64,000 bases of DNA from SCUB01 sp041918675 (lineage in GTDB: Bacteria; Pseudomonadota; Alphaproteobacteria; Rhizobiales; Xanthobacteraceae), in assembly GCA_041918675.1 (NCBI GenBank), contig JAYRVF010000011.1, forward strand, positions 248,001 to 312,000, read 5' to 3'. Under the pieces are notes generated by a model. It saw nothing but the letters and a program-made list of their open reading frames with translations, made no database searches and was not told where the DNA came from. A program made the translations under genes and the position numbers. Within the stretch, counting starts at the first letter, position 1. Every line of letters starts with the position of its first letter. Of this stretch, positions 53,324-63,093 are shown piece after piece.

Positions 53324-54322
53324 GTGTCCCCGAATTTGACCGTTCCCGCCAGCTTGTTGATGGAACGCATCCTGTCGCTCGAGATCGTGCGCGTGACGGA
53401 GCGCGCGGCGGTGGCCGCGGCGCGCCTGCGCGGCCATGGCGACGAGAAGGCGGCGGACCAGGCCGCGGTCGACGCGATGCGGCGCGAGCTCAACAATCTG
53501 CCGATCGACGGCACCATCGTGATCGGCGAGGGTGAGCGCGACGAGGCGCCGATGCTGTTCATCGGCGAGAAGGTCGGCAAGCTTGCCGGCCTCAATGTCG
53601 ACATCGCCGTCGATCCGCTCGAAGGCACGACGCTGTGCGCCAAGAACATGCCGGGCGCGATCGCGACCATGGCCATGGCCGAGGGCGGCACGCTGCTCAA
53701 CGCCCCCGACGTCTACATGGACAAGATCGCCATCGGCCCGGGCTATCCGAAGGGCGTTGTCGACCTCGACGCCAAGCCGGAGGAGAACATCATCCGCCTC
53801 GCCAAGGCCAAGGACGTGCCGCCGTCGGCGATCACCGCGCTGATCCTCGACCGGCCGCGCCACGCCCCGCTGATCGCGGGCGTGCGCAAGACCGGGGCGG
53901 CCGTGCGCCTGATCACCGATGGCGATGTCGCCGGCGTCATCCACACCGCAGATCCCGACAACACCGGCGTCGACATCTACATGGGCATCGGCGGCGCGCC
54001 CGAGGGCGTGCTGGCGGCGGCCGCGCTGCGCTGCATCGGCGGGCAGATGCAGTGCCGTCTCGTCCTCGACAACGCCGAGAAGCGGGAACGCGCGGCCAAA
54101 ATGGGCGTCACCGATCCGCGCAAGAAATACGAGATCGAGGACATGGTCACCGGCGACTGCCTGTTCGCGGCGACCGGGGTGACCGACGGCTCGATGCTGC
54201 GGGGCGTGAAGTTCCGCAAGAACGTGATCGAGACCGAGACGGTGGTGATGCGCTCGGTGACGGGAACGGTGCGCTGGATCCACGCCGAGCATCGCGAGCT
54301 CGGCAAGTTCCACCTCGAATGA
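53324..54322 (+). CDS. glpX: Class II fructose-1,6-bisphosphatase
   Basis: 332 aa. A GTG start at 53324 is preferred: GAGGAG (53311-53316) is 7 bases upstream of it, whereas the ATG at 53318 would leave a 1-base spacing. GlpX signatures: GTIVIGEGERDEAPMLF, DIAVDPLEGTT, IMDRPRH-type LILDRPRH and IGGAPEGVLAAAALRC, with metal-binding acidic residues. Gluconeogenic phosphatase; can also act as SBPase in autotrophs or methylotrophs. The hom-glpX arrangement is common in Rhizobiales. Confidence 0.95.
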   Translation: MSPNLTVPASLLMERILSLEIVRVTERAAVAAARLRGHGDEKAADQAAVDAMRRELNNLPIDGTIVIGEGERDEAPMLFIGEKVGKLAGLNVDIAVDPLEGTTLCAKNMPGAIATMAMAEGGTLLNAPDVYMDKIAIGPGYPKGVVDLDAKPEENIIRLAKAKDVPPSAITALILDRPRHAPLIAGVRKTGAAVRLITDGDVAGVIHTADPDNTGVDIYMGIGGAPEGVLAAAALRCIGGQMQCRLVLDNAEKRERAAKMGVTDPRKKYEIEDMVTGDCLFAATGVTDGSMLRGVKFRKNVIETETVVMRSVTGTVRWIHAEHRELGKFHLE

Positions 54323-54352
54323 TCGTCGCGCGCGCGACTTGCCGCGTCGGCG

Positions 54353-55486
54353 TCAATATGAGGTGCTGTCGCGCCAGGTGAACAGGCGGCTCGCGGCGTA
54401 GTTCCACACCGCGCCGATCGCCGCGCCCGCGAGCCCGGCGACCCACCATTCGCGCGGGCTTGTGTAGATGAGGTCGGCGACGCCGACATTGGCCGCCGCG
54501 CCGAACGAGCACACCAGGTAGAACGAGAACAGTCCGCCGACGAAGCGCCAGCCGCGCAGGCGCTGGTCGCGGTAGGTGATCGCGTTGTTGAGAATGAAGT
54601 TCGAGGTCATCGCCACCAGGACCGCGCCGGCCTGCGCCGCGCCGAACGGCGAGCCGAGGCGCAACAGCGCGTAGAGCACGGCCACGTGCACGGCGATGCC
54701 GCTGCCGCCGACCATGATGAACAGCAGGAACCGCACCGGAATGACGCGCCCGACCAGCTTGTCGAGCATCATCACGCCGAATTGCCAGGCGGCCATGCTG
54801 TCGAGCTTGCTGTCGCCGTGCTGGCGGGTGGAGAAATGGTAGGGCACCTCGGCGAAGCGCAACGGCGGATCGGCCGACGCCAGCAGGTCGAACAGGATCT
54901 TGAAGCCCTGCTGCGACAGATCGCGCACCACGCGGTCGAACGCTTCCCGCCGCAGCATGAAGAAGCCGCTCATCGGATCGGAAACGCCGACCTTGAATAG
55001 ACCGCGCGCCAGCCATCCGGAAAAGCGGCTGATCATCAGCCGGTGCTTGTTCCAGCCCTCGGTGCTGCCGCCCTCGGCGTAGCGCGTGGCGACGACGATA
55101 TCGAGGTCTTCGTCCTTCAGCCGCCGCAGCATCGCCGGCAGGATGGTTTCGTCGTGCTGCAGGTCGGCGTCCATAACGGCGATGACCGGCGCGGCCGAGG
55201 ACAGCGCGCCCTCGACGCAGGCGCTCGCAAGGCCCCGCCGGCCGATGCGCTGGATAACCCGGACGCGGGGATCGCGCTGCGACAGCGCGCGCGCGGCGTC
55301 CGCGGTGCCGTCCGGGGAATCGTCGTCGACGAATACGACCTCCCAGCCGACGCCGGCGAGCGCGGCGTCGAGCTTGTCGATCAGCGGGCCGATATTGCCG
55401 CGCTCCTTGAAGGTCGGCACGACGACGGTGAGTTCGACGCGTGGCGAGGGCGCGCGCGTCGTCGCGGCGGTGATGTGATCGCTCAT
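54353..55486 (-). CDS. GT2 polyprenyl-phosphate glycosyltransferase fused to GtrA flippase domain
   Basis: 377 aa. Residues 15-235 are a DPM1-like GT2 domain: VVVPTFKERGNI, VFVDDDSPDGT and the DxD in VMDADLQHDE. Residues about 240-370 are a GtrA domain with four membrane helices (VRFLLFIMVGGSGIAV, NFILNNAITYRD). It should load a sugar onto undecaprenyl phosphate in the cytoplasm and help flip it. Overlaps the GT39 gene by 4 bases, so the two proteins are made together. Confidence 0.9.
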   Translation of the reverse strand: MSDHITAATTRAPSPRVELTVVVPTFKERGNIGPLIDKLDAALAGVGWEVVFVDDDSPDGTADAARALSQRDPRVRVIQRIGRRGLASACVEGALSSAAPVIAVMDADLQHDETILPAMLRRLKDEDLDIVVATRYAEGGSTEGWNKHRLMISRFSGWLARGLFKVGVSDPMSGFFMLRREAFDRVVRDLSQQGFKILFDLLASADPPLRFAEVPYHFSTRQHGDSKLDSMAAWQFGVMMLDKLVGRVIPVRFLLFIMVGGSGIAVHVAVLYALLRLGSPFGAAQAGAVLVAMTSNFILNNAITYRDQRLRGWRFVGGLFSFYLVCSFGAAANVGVADLIYTSPREWWVAGLAGAAIGAVWNYAASRLFTWRDSTSY

Positions 55487-57027
55487 GGCGGGGATGTTCT
55501 TAGACGAAGGCCGCGCGCGAGTTCAACCACGAATGCCGGTTGACCGCCCCGCGTCAGCGTGATCGGGGCAAGCGGCGCGATCGCGTCGAAGGAGGAGGCG
55601 CGGTCGGCGAAACCGGCTTTCGCGAAACGGCCCGTGCCGACGAGGAGGATGTCGCGGCCGGCGTAGCGGCGCGGATCATTGACGAAACGAAAGTGGTGCG
55701 GGTCGTCGCACAAGCATAGCACCGGCGCCGCGCCGCCCAGCGCGTAATTGATCCTTCCAGCGTCGATCCAGTGCGTCGCCGCGACGACCGTTCCGGCGCC
55801 GAGAAGGCCGCGCGCGTCGAGCTCGCCCTTCAGGGCGCGCCAGTCATAAACATCGAGCGTCGGGTCGTCGCGCGCCAATAGCGCGGGCGCGACGCGGTTG
55901 ATCCAGCCCGTCGCGGCGTGGCTCGCGAGCAACGCGAGGCCGGCCAGAAGCACGATCGCGGCGAGCGCCGTGAGTCCGCGAAGCAGCGGTCCATGCGTTT
56001 CGGCGAGCCGCGCCCATTCCGCGCCGAGCAATGGGAAGGCGAACAACCATCCCACCATCGGCCAATGCGGCAGCACCTGCGCCCACAGGCCCATGACGGT
56101 GAAGATGACGATCGGCGGCAGCGCGAGGCAGACGAAGAACCACGATCGCGGATGCGCGGGTCCGCGCGCGACCGCCCGCGCCAGCGCGTAGACGAGCGGC
56201 AGGAATATCCACGGCAGCAGATAGCCGAACTGCCCGCCGATGTCCTGCAACAGCCAGACCGCGTTGAACCCCGCCGGCTGTCCGCGTCGCCCCTGAAACA
56301 GGAACGAGGCCCACGCGTTCTCCATGTTCCAGATGAAGACCGGCGCGAGCATGAGGGCCGCGATCGCCGCGCCGATCCACGGGCCGGGCGAAGCGAGCAG
56401 GCGGCGATGCGGCCGCGACGTCAGCAGGAAGAGAAACACGCCGGCGAACAGGAACGCGGCGAGATATTTCGAGAGCAGCGCCAGTCCGCCGAGCAGGCCC
56501 GCCGCGGTCCAGCCGCGCGCCGCCGAGGTCGTCGCCGGTTCGGCGTCGATGACGCGGAAGACGACGAACGCGCCGGCCAGGACGAAGAACATCATCGGCC
56601 CGTCGGGGAGAACCCAGCTTCCCGTCGACAGCGCGAAAACCGGCGCGAGATTGAGGAGAAGCGCCGCCCAGACGCCGGCCCGTTCGCCAAACGCGGTCGC
56701 GGTCAGGCGGTACATCAGCCAGGTCGTGCCGGCGAACAAGGCGATGAAGGGAAGGCGCAGCACCAACGGCGCGTCGCTTCCCGCAAGTCGCGCGGCAAGG
56801 CCGGCAAGCCATACATGCAGCGGCGGGTGATCGAGGTAGCTGAGCGAGAATTCGCGGCTGATGCCGGCCATGTAGGATTCGTCGACGCCGAGCCCGGTCA
56901 TGCCGGCGAGCACGAGACGCGCGAGCGTCGCGGCCGCGATCACGAGGACGACCGCGCGGACCGCCTCCGGCGCCACGGCCTCGCCCTGGCCGGCTGTCGG
57001 GGTGGGCGCCGGGAAGGATTTCGTCAT
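55483..57027 (-). CDS. GT39 / ArnT-like membrane glycosyltransferase
   Basis: 514 aa with about ten membrane helices. The N-terminal PMT_2 signature LGVDESYMAGISREFSLSYL (acidic pair) and the following DHPPLHVWLAGL loop are as in ArnT-type enzymes. Predicted to take a sugar from undecaprenyl phosphate in the periplasm and add it to a glycan, lipid or protein. Substrate supply is by the overlapping downstream GT2-GtrA gene. Acceptor unknown. Confidence 0.87.
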   Translation of the reverse strand: MTKSFPAPTPTAGQGEAVAPEAVRAVVLVIAAATLARLVLAGMTGLGVDESYMAGISREFSLSYLDHPPLHVWLAGLAARLAGSDAPLVLRLPFIALFAGTTWLMYRLTATAFGERAGVWAALLLNLAPVFALSTGSWVLPDGPMMFFVLAGAFVVFRVIDAEPATTSAARGWTAAGLLGGLALLSKYLAAFLFAGVFLFLLTSRPHRRLLASPGPWIGAAIAALMLAPVFIWNMENAWASFLFQGRRGQPAGFNAVWLLQDIGGQFGYLLPWIFLPLVYALARAVARGPAHPRSWFFVCLALPPIVIFTVMGLWAQVLPHWPMVGWLFAFPLLGAEWARLAETHGPLLRGLTALAAIVLLAGLALLASHAATGWINRVAPALLARDDPTLDVYDWRALKGELDARGLLGAGTVVAATHWIDAGRINYALGGAAPVLCLCDDPHHFRFVNDPRRYAGRDILLVGTGRFAKAGFADRASSFDAIAPLAPITLTRGGQPAFVVELARGLRLRTSPP

Positions 57028-57238
57028 GATGCGGTGATGGCTGATTCGGGGGATGGGCGCGGCGCGCGGCAGAGGCCGCGCCGCCTTTCCCGGCGATGCT
57101 CGCGGGCACTATAGCGACCGTGCCGCTTGCCGGCAAATGGCGCGGGTGGGCGGTAAATGGGCGCGGGGCCGATCCCCGAAGCGGCCGCGTGGGCCTGCCG
57201 CGCATGCCGTGGGCCATCAAGGCGTGGTACATGAAGGC

Positions 57239-59065
57239 ATGGCGTTTCCGTCCGAAGACGATCGGCTTTTTCTGGGTGTCGCCCGCTCGGCGACCGGGCG
57301 TGCCTGGCGCGACCGGCTCGACACGCGCGGGGCCGCGACCGCGCTCGCGATCGCGCAACGCCATCAATTGCCGGAGACGCTCGCGCGCGTGTTGTCGGGA
57401 CGCGGCGTCGCCATCGACCAGGTGGAGGACTATCTCGATCCGGCGATCCGCCGCCTGATGCCGGATCCGCTTACGCTCACGCAGATGGAGGCCGCGGTCG
57501 CGCGCGTCGCCGACGCGATCGCGCGCGGGGAGAAGATCGCGATCTTCGGCGATTACGATGTCGACGGGGCGACCTCGGCGGCGCTGATGGCGTGGTATCT
57601 GCGCCATTGCGGGCTCGACCCGCGCATCCACATTCCCGATCGCGTCTTCGAGGGCTATGGCCCGAACATCGAGGCGATCCGCATGCTGGCCGATGCCGGC
57701 GCGACGCTGCTCGTCACCGTCGACTGCGGCACGACGAGCGTCGAGCCGCTCGCCGAGGCGGCGCGGTTGGGCATGGCGGTCGTGGTGATCGATCATCACC
57801 AATGCGGCGACGCGCTTCCCGAGGCGCACGCGCTCGTCAATCCGAACCGGCCCGACGATCTTTCCGGCCTCGGTTATGTCGCCGCCGTCGGGCTGACATT
57901 CATGACGCTGGTCGCGCTCAACCGCGAACTGCGCCGGCGCGGCTATTGGAGCGAGATGCAGCCCGAGCCCGACCTGCTGTCGATGCTGCATCACGTCGCG
58001 CTCGGCACGGTCGCCGATGTCGCGCCCCTTATCGGGCTCAACCGCGCCTTCGTCGCCAAGGGGCTGATCGCGCTCAGGCGGCGCGATCACGTCGGCCATA
58101 CGGCGCTGATGGATGTCGCCCGCGTCAACGGTCCGCCGGAGGCTTGGCATCTCGGCTTCATGCTTGGGCCGCGCATCAATGCCGGCGGACGCATCGGCCG
58201 GGCCGATCTCGGCGTGCGGCTCCTGCTCGAGGACGATCCCTCGGAGGCCGCCCGCATCGCCGCGGAGCTCGATCGCCTCAACGGCGAGCGGCGTCTGATC
58301 GAGCAGACCGCCGAGGCGCAAGCGGAGGCCGAGGCGCTCGCCGCGCTCGGCCACGAGGACAAGGGCGCGGTGATCGTCACCGCCTCTGAGGGTTGGCATC
58401 CCGGCATCGTCGGCCTCGTCGCCGCGCGGCTGAAGGAGAAGTTCGGCCGGCCGTCATTCGCCGTGGCGCTGGAACCCGGCGGCATCGGCACGGGATCGGG
58501 CCGCTCGATTTCGGGCGTCGATCTCGGCCGCGCCGTGCGCAAGGCGGTGCATGACGGGCTTCTCATCAAGGGCGGCGGCCACGCGATGGCGGCCGGCATC
58601 ACGCTGCGCAAGGAACGGCTCGGCGAGTTCCGCGCCTATGCCGAGAGCCTGCTCGCCGAGGAGGTCGCGCGCGCGCGCCATGCCAACGAGCTTCTGATCG
58701 ACATCGCGCTCAGCGCGAAGGCGGTCACGCCCGAGCTCGCCGCTCTGCTTAACCGCGCGGGTCCGTTCGGCGCGGGCAATCCCGAGCCGGTCGTCGCGCT
58801 GCCGGCGCACGAGATCGTCTATGCCGACGAGGTCGGCCAGGCGCATATGCGGCTGCGGCTGCGCGCGGCTGATGGCGCGACGGTCGCCGGCATCGCCTTT
58901 CGCGCGGTGGGGCAGAAGCTCGGCCAAGCGCTCGCCGCCGGGCGCGGCGCGAGGCTTCACATCGCCGGCGCGCTCAGCGTCGACCGCTGGCAGGGCGCCG
59001 AGCGCGTCCAGCTTCGGGTGATCGACGCGGCCGTGCCCGCGCCGGAACCCGCGGTGATCCGGTAG
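57239..59065 (+). CDS. recJ: Single-stranded-DNA exonuclease RecJ
   Basis: 608 aa from ATG 57239, where conservation begins. DHH phosphoesterase domain: IFGDYDVDGATSAAL, TVDCGTTS and VVIDHHQCGDALP; then LGPRINAGGRIGRA, the DHHA1 domain with SGRSISGVDL and KGGGHAMAAG, and a C-terminal OB domain. 5'-3' exonuclease for recombinational and mismatch repair. Its stop is 12 bases from that of convergent mltB-like. Confidence 0.95.
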   Translation: MAFPSEDDRLFLGVARSATGRAWRDRLDTRGAATALAIAQRHQLPETLARVLSGRGVAIDQVEDYLDPAIRRLMPDPLTLTQMEAAVARVADAIARGEKIAIFGDYDVDGATSAALMAWYLRHCGLDPRIHIPDRVFEGYGPNIEAIRMLADAGATLLVTVDCGTTSVEPLAEAARLGMAVVVIDHHQCGDALPEAHALVNPNRPDDLSGLGYVAAVGLTFMTLVALNRELRRRGYWSEMQPEPDLLSMLHHVALGTVADVAPLIGLNRAFVAKGLIALRRRDHVGHTALMDVARVNGPPEAWHLGFMLGPRINAGGRIGRADLGVRLLLEDDPSEAARIAAELDRLNGERRLIEQTAEAQAEAEALAALGHEDKGAVIVTASEGWHPGIVGLVAARLKEKFGRPSFAVALEPGGIGTGSGRSISGVDLGRAVRKAVHDGLLIKGGGHAMAAGITLRKERLGEFRAYAESLLAEEVARARHANELLIDIALSAKAVTPELAALLNRAGPFGAGNPEPVVALPAHEIVYADEVGQAHMRLRLRAADGATVAGIAFRAVGQKLGQALAAGRGARLHIAGALSVDRWQGAERVQLRVIDAAVPAPEPAVIR

Positions 59066-59077
59066 CCCGCGCCGCGG

Positions 59078-60310
59078 TCAGCGCATTTGGCGCAGTCGCT
59101 CAAGCACCTTGAGACCGGGATAGCCGTCGGCGGGATCGAGCCCCACGCTCTGCTGGAACGCGCGTACGCCCTTCATCGTCGCCGCGCCGACACGCCCGTC
59201 GGTGCCGCCGGTGTCATGGCCGAGTGCGGTCAGACGGCTCTGCAATTCCTTGAGTTCGGAAAGCGTCAAGGCGCGTTCGGAGCCAGGGAAGGGTTGGACG
59301 AAGGGGCCGCCGCCGAGAATGCGGTCGCCGAGATGGACGATCGCGAGCGCGTAGTTCATCGAGGGATTGTAGCTGCGCACCGCGTAGAAATTCTGCCCGA
59401 GCAGGAACGCCGGTCCGTCCTCGACCGGCTCCCACAGCCGCGCTTTCGCCTTCGGTTGCGGGAAGGGTTGACCCGTGGCGCGCCGCGCGCCCGCGGCCGC
59501 CCACGCCTCGTAGGTCTTCCAGCCGCCGCCGCTCGCGCCGCCGGTTTTGACCTCGTAGCCCCAATGTTCGCCGGGACGATATTTGCCGCGCGAGATGAGG
59601 TAGCGGGCGGAGGTGGCGAGCGCATCGTCCGGCCGTCCGAACGGCGAGACGCGCCCGTCATGATCATAGTCGACGCCGAGATTGAGCCAGACCTCAGGCA
59701 TCCATTGCGTATGCCCCATCGCGCCGGCCCATGAGCCGCGCATCTCCTCCGGCGTCGACCAGCCGCGCTCGACGATGCGCAGCGCGTTGATCAGCTCGGT
59801 CTCCCAATAGGCGCGCCGGCGCGCCTCGCCCCAGGCGAGCGCCGCGAGCGCGGGAAACACCGGCGTCATGTGGTTCCTCTGCACGTCGGGATCGCCATAG
59901 GCGGATTCCACGCCCCACAGCGCCAGCAGCGTGCCGCGCGCGACGCCGTAATCCTTTTCGATGCGCGCGAACAACGCCGCGTGCGTCTTCAGCGCCTCGC
60001 GGCCGGAGGCCATCCGCCAGTCAGAGACGCGGCGGTTGATGTACTGCCAGATCTCTTCCTTGAATTCGGGCTGGCTGCGCAGCTTGTCGAACACCGACAT
60101 GTCCGGTCGCAGCCGGCCCATCACGCGCGCGTAGGTGTCCGGGCTGATGCCGCGCGCCTGGGCCTTGGCGGCGAAGGCGTCGCGCCATTCCTCGAAGGCG
60201 GCCGCCAGAGCGCGTCCCGGCGCGAGCGCGCCGAGCGCGAAACCCGCGCCAAGAAGGAGCAGCTCGCGGCGCGTGGGCCGGGCCAAGCGTAATGGTTCAT
60301 CGCGCGACAT
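59078..60310 (-). CDS. Lytic murein transglycosylase (MltB type) with Tat-like signal
   Basis: 410 aa from ATG 60310 (TTG 60316 in frame). N-terminus PTRRELLLLGAGFALGALA is a twin-arginine-like signal. An SLT_2 catalytic domain follows with the acid in LLALWGVESAYGDP and the later GAMGHTQWMP. A C-terminal PG_binding_1 domain (LQSRLTALGHDTGGTDGRVG) ends the protein. It cleaves glycan strands producing 1,6-anhydro-MurNAc, the substrate line that AnmK (24391) recycles. No lipobox, so probably soluble in the periplasm. Confidence 0.9.
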   Translation of the reverse strand: MSRDEPLRLARPTRRELLLLGAGFALGALAPGRALAAAFEEWRDAFAAKAQARGISPDTYARVMGRLRPDMSVFDKLRSQPEFKEEIWQYINRRVSDWRMASGREALKTHAALFARIEKDYGVARGTLLALWGVESAYGDPDVQRNHMTPVFPALAALAWGEARRRAYWETELINALRIVERGWSTPEEMRGSWAGAMGHTQWMPEVWLNLGVDYDHDGRVSPFGRPDDALATSARYLISRGKYRPGEHWGYEVKTGGASGGGWKTYEAWAAAGARRATGQPFPQPKAKARLWEPVEDGPAFLLGQNFYAVRSYNPSMNYALAIVHLGDRILGGGPFVQPFPGSERALTLSELKELQSRLTALGHDTGGTDGRVGAATMKGVRAFQQSVGLDPADGYPGLKVLERLRQMR

Positions 60311-60421
60311 CGCCAAAGTCTAGCAGGATTCGCGCGCGCCCGGGTGTCCGTCATCTCGCGCGATGGGCCCGCGCCGCTGTCGGGAAATCGCCGACTTGGC
60401 GGCCATGCGGTTCCGCCGATC

Positions 60422-62242
60422 CTATTCGCCCGCGGCCGTGCCGGGTTCGTCGGGCACGCCCCCGTCACGCGCCGACGCGGTGGCGGCCGCCGCGATGGGC
60501 GTCGCCGCCGGGGCGAGCGCGCCGATCTCGCGCCCCGACGCACCGATCAGGCGTTCATAGGCCGAGATCAAGGTGACGTAGGGGTTGACCCAAATCCAGC
60601 CGTCGCGCGTGAACACCTGCGTGTCGAAATGCAGATGCGTCGTCGTGCCGCCGGGATAGTCCTGGTAATTCGCGACATGGCCGAATTCCTCGCCCTCGGC
60701 GACGCGGCGGCCGTTGAGCGCGCCGTTGGCGTTCATCTGCAGCGGGCTCATATGCACATAGCGGAAGCGGATGTGCTCGTTGCGCTCGTTGACGAGAAGC
60801 AGAACCGACTGCTGCTTGGGCGAGCGCATCAGAAGTCCGTCGCGCGCCGCCACGACCGCGTGCTGGAGCGGCAGGCATCCGCCCGGGCCGCTGAATTTCT
60901 TCACGCATGTCGCGGGCCGCAGGTCCTGACCCTGATGACCCATTCCGGCGGGGCAGGTGCCGACCTCGAAGTCGCGCCGCTCGCAGAAATTGTCGCGCCA
61001 GGGATAGGCGTAGTTCTCGGCGGCGGATTCGACGCGGTTGCGCTCAAATCCGGATTCGGGGCAGGGCACGGCCGCCGCCAGCTCGGGCTGAGTTTCGGAA
61101 TTGGCTTCAGGCTTGGCTTCAGGCTTGGTTTCAGGCCTGGCTTCAGGCTTGGCCTCGGCTTTCGCCGCAGCCGCACCCGCTTCCTTGTCGGCGCCGTTCT
61201 CCTTTTTCGGGCAGGTCGTCTTGCTCCGGTAGAGCTGCGAATTGGCGAAAGCCGGCGCCCGCGCGAGCGGAAAGCGGATTTGCGCGTAGACCGTCCGGTC
61301 GGCGCCGCCGCCCTTGCCGCGATAGCCGGTGCCCGGAATGATGGCGCCCGGCGGCATGAATGTGAAATCGGCCGACTGTGTCGGCGGACGCGGCATGTCG
61401 GTCGACGCGATCGCCGCGCGCGGCCCGGCCGGCGTTCCGCCCGTGACACGCAGCGCCTTCAGGAAGCGCTCGGCGACCGGGTAGGCCTCGCGGCAGGCCA
61501 GGCGCCGGCTTCGCGCCCCACTGTCGAGACAGTTGATCGAGACGACGTAGGCAACGCCGAAACGCGTGAAGGCGTAACGCACGAAACCTTCGCGGATGAG
61601 GCGGCGCAGGTCGGGAAACTGCGTCGCCAGCGTCTTGACCGGCGCGCCGGCCTCGCCGCGGGATTCGGCGACTTCGTAGGTCACGAGCGAGCCGGTGATG
61701 TGCACCTCGACCGGCTGCGCGAACACGCGCGAGGGCAATTCGCTCGTCGCGCCCGGCTCCATGCTGAACACGGCGTCATAGCCGGCCGGTCCGGCATGAA
61801 AGAAATCGACGGCGCGGAAGTCCGCCTGATAGCGCGCCGGCGCGAGGCTTTCGGGCGCGCCGGCAAGGCGGTCGGACAGAAACGCGCCGACATCGAACGG
61901 CAGCAGCACCGGCACCGAACTTCGTCCGATCGTCGGAAACAGCGGGGCGGTCAGGGCGTTGAGCCGCGCGAGCGCGGGAACGCGGCGCCTGTCGAAATGG
62001 CGCGACAGCCGTCCATCGGGAAAATTGAAGGCGGCCGCGATTTCAGGCCGCGTCGCCATTTCGGCGTCGAGCTGATCGACCGCGGCCGACCATTCGACAT
62101 TGGCGAAAGCCACCGACGGCGTGCGAAATGTCTCGCTCGTCGCGCCCGTCGATGTCGCCACCGCTGGCGTCACCACCGCAGGCGTCGCGATCGTCAGGGC
62201 GACGAAGATTCCTCGCGCCAATCGGGGAACGGATCGCAACAT
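60422..62242 (-). CDS. Secreted M23-domain protein with KPEA-rich linker
   Basis: 606 aa. Signal peptide (residues 1-30). Long N-terminal region of unknown fold with several cysteines (NCLDSGARSRRLACRE) and a low-complexity KPEA/RPET linker (about 365-395). The C-terminal M23 domain has GHQGQDLR (HxxxD-type) and HLHFDTQVF. The histidine/aspartate set looks complete, so it may be an active endopeptidase, although spacing is unusual (long CPESGFER... insert). Upstream efp is co-oriented, 65 bases away. Confidence 0.82.
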   Translation of the reverse strand: MLRSVPRLARGIFVALTIATPAVVTPAVATSTGATSETFRTPSVAFANVEWSAAVDQLDAEMATRPEIAAAFNFPDGRLSRHFDRRRVPALARLNALTAPLFPTIGRSSVPVLLPFDVGAFLSDRLAGAPESLAPARYQADFRAVDFFHAGPAGYDAVFSMEPGATSELPSRVFAQPVEVHITGSLVTYEVAESRGEAGAPVKTLATQFPDLRRLIREGFVRYAFTRFGVAYVVSINCLDSGARSRRLACREAYPVAERFLKALRVTGGTPAGPRAAIASTDMPRPPTQSADFTFMPPGAIIPGTGYRGKGGGADRTVYAQIRFPLARAPAFANSQLYRSKTTCPKKENGADKEAGAAAAKAEAKPEARPETKPEAKPEANSETQPELAAAVPCPESGFERNRVESAAENYAYPWRDNFCERRDFEVGTCPAGMGHQGQDLRPATCVKKFSGPGGCLPLQHAVVAARDGLLMRSPKQQSVLLLVNERNEHIRFRYVHMSPLQMNANGALNGRRVAEGEEFGHVANYQDYPGGTTTHLHFDTQVFTRDGWIWVNPYVTLISAYERLIGASGREIGALAPAATPIAAAATASARDGGVPDEPGTAAGE

Positions 62243-62307
62243 GCGGTGTCGGTCGCTCCCTCATGACTTGCGAAATGCCTCATGCCCGCGCCCGATGCGC
62301 GACCGGC

Positions 62308-62874
62308 TCAATCCTTGGCGCGCTCCACATAGGAGGCATCCGCCGTCATCACGACGACGCGCGTGCCGGTCGTGATATGGGGCGGCACCAGCGTGCGCAC
62401 GCCGTTCGACAGGATCGCCGGCTTGTAGGACGACGACGCCGTCTGCCCCTTGGTGACCGGCTCGGTCTCCACGACCTCGAGGGTGGCGCGCTGCGGCAGT
62501 TCGGCGGCGACCGGCGTTCCCTCGTGCATCGACAGCTTCACCGTCATGTTTTCCTGCAGGAAGGCGGCCGAGTCGCCGATGATGTCCTTGGGCACCAGCA
62601 CCTGATCGTAGGTCTCCGAGTTCATGAAGTGGAAGCCGTCACCGTCGCCGTAGAGGAAGTTGAAATCCTTGTCCTCGACGAAGGCGCGCTCGACCTGATC
62701 GGTCGTCTTGAACCGCTCGGAGACCTTTACGCCATCGGAGATCCGGCGCATTTCAATCTGGCTGACCGGCGTGCCCTTGCCGGGATGGATATTCTCGGCG
62801 GTGATGACGACATAAAGCCGGCCGTCCATGTCGACGATATTGCCCTTGCGGAGCGAAGAGGCGATGACTTTCAC
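62308..62874 (-). CDS. efp: Elongation factor P
   Basis: 188 aa from GTG 62874 (AGGA upstream), giving exactly the normal EF-P length; ATG-type starts upstream would add unconserved residues. KOW-like domain I with the loop HPGKGTPVSQ (modified lysine, residue 33), then two OB domains (YVERAKD end). EF-P relieves ribosome stalling at polyproline. The modifier EpmA is divergent at 63094, in keeping with a lysine-type modification. Confidence 0.95.
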   Translation of the reverse strand: MKVIASSLRKGNIVDMDGRLYVVITAENIHPGKGTPVSQIEMRRISDGVKVSERFKTTDQVERAFVEDKDFNFLYGDGDGFHFMNSETYDQVLVPKDIIGDSAAFLQENMTVKLSMHEGTPVAAELPQRATLEVVETEPVTKGQTASSSYKPAILSNGVRTLVPPHITTGTRVVVMTADASYVERAKD

Positions 62875-63093
62875 GGATGCATTTCCTGTCTTGGGTCCCG
62901 CCCGCGTCATGGGCCCGGACCGGATTGGTTCGGCTCAAGAGGGTATTGCCCGGCCGGACGGGGTAAGTCCCCGGGTTCTCCGGGCGGCCGCGCCAAGCGG
63001 GTCGGTGTCGCCGGGCAACATACTGATTTGGATCGCCAATGCTAGCCCCTCGCGGGAGGTTTGGCGGCGGCGCGGCCGAGGGGCGCGAAACGG

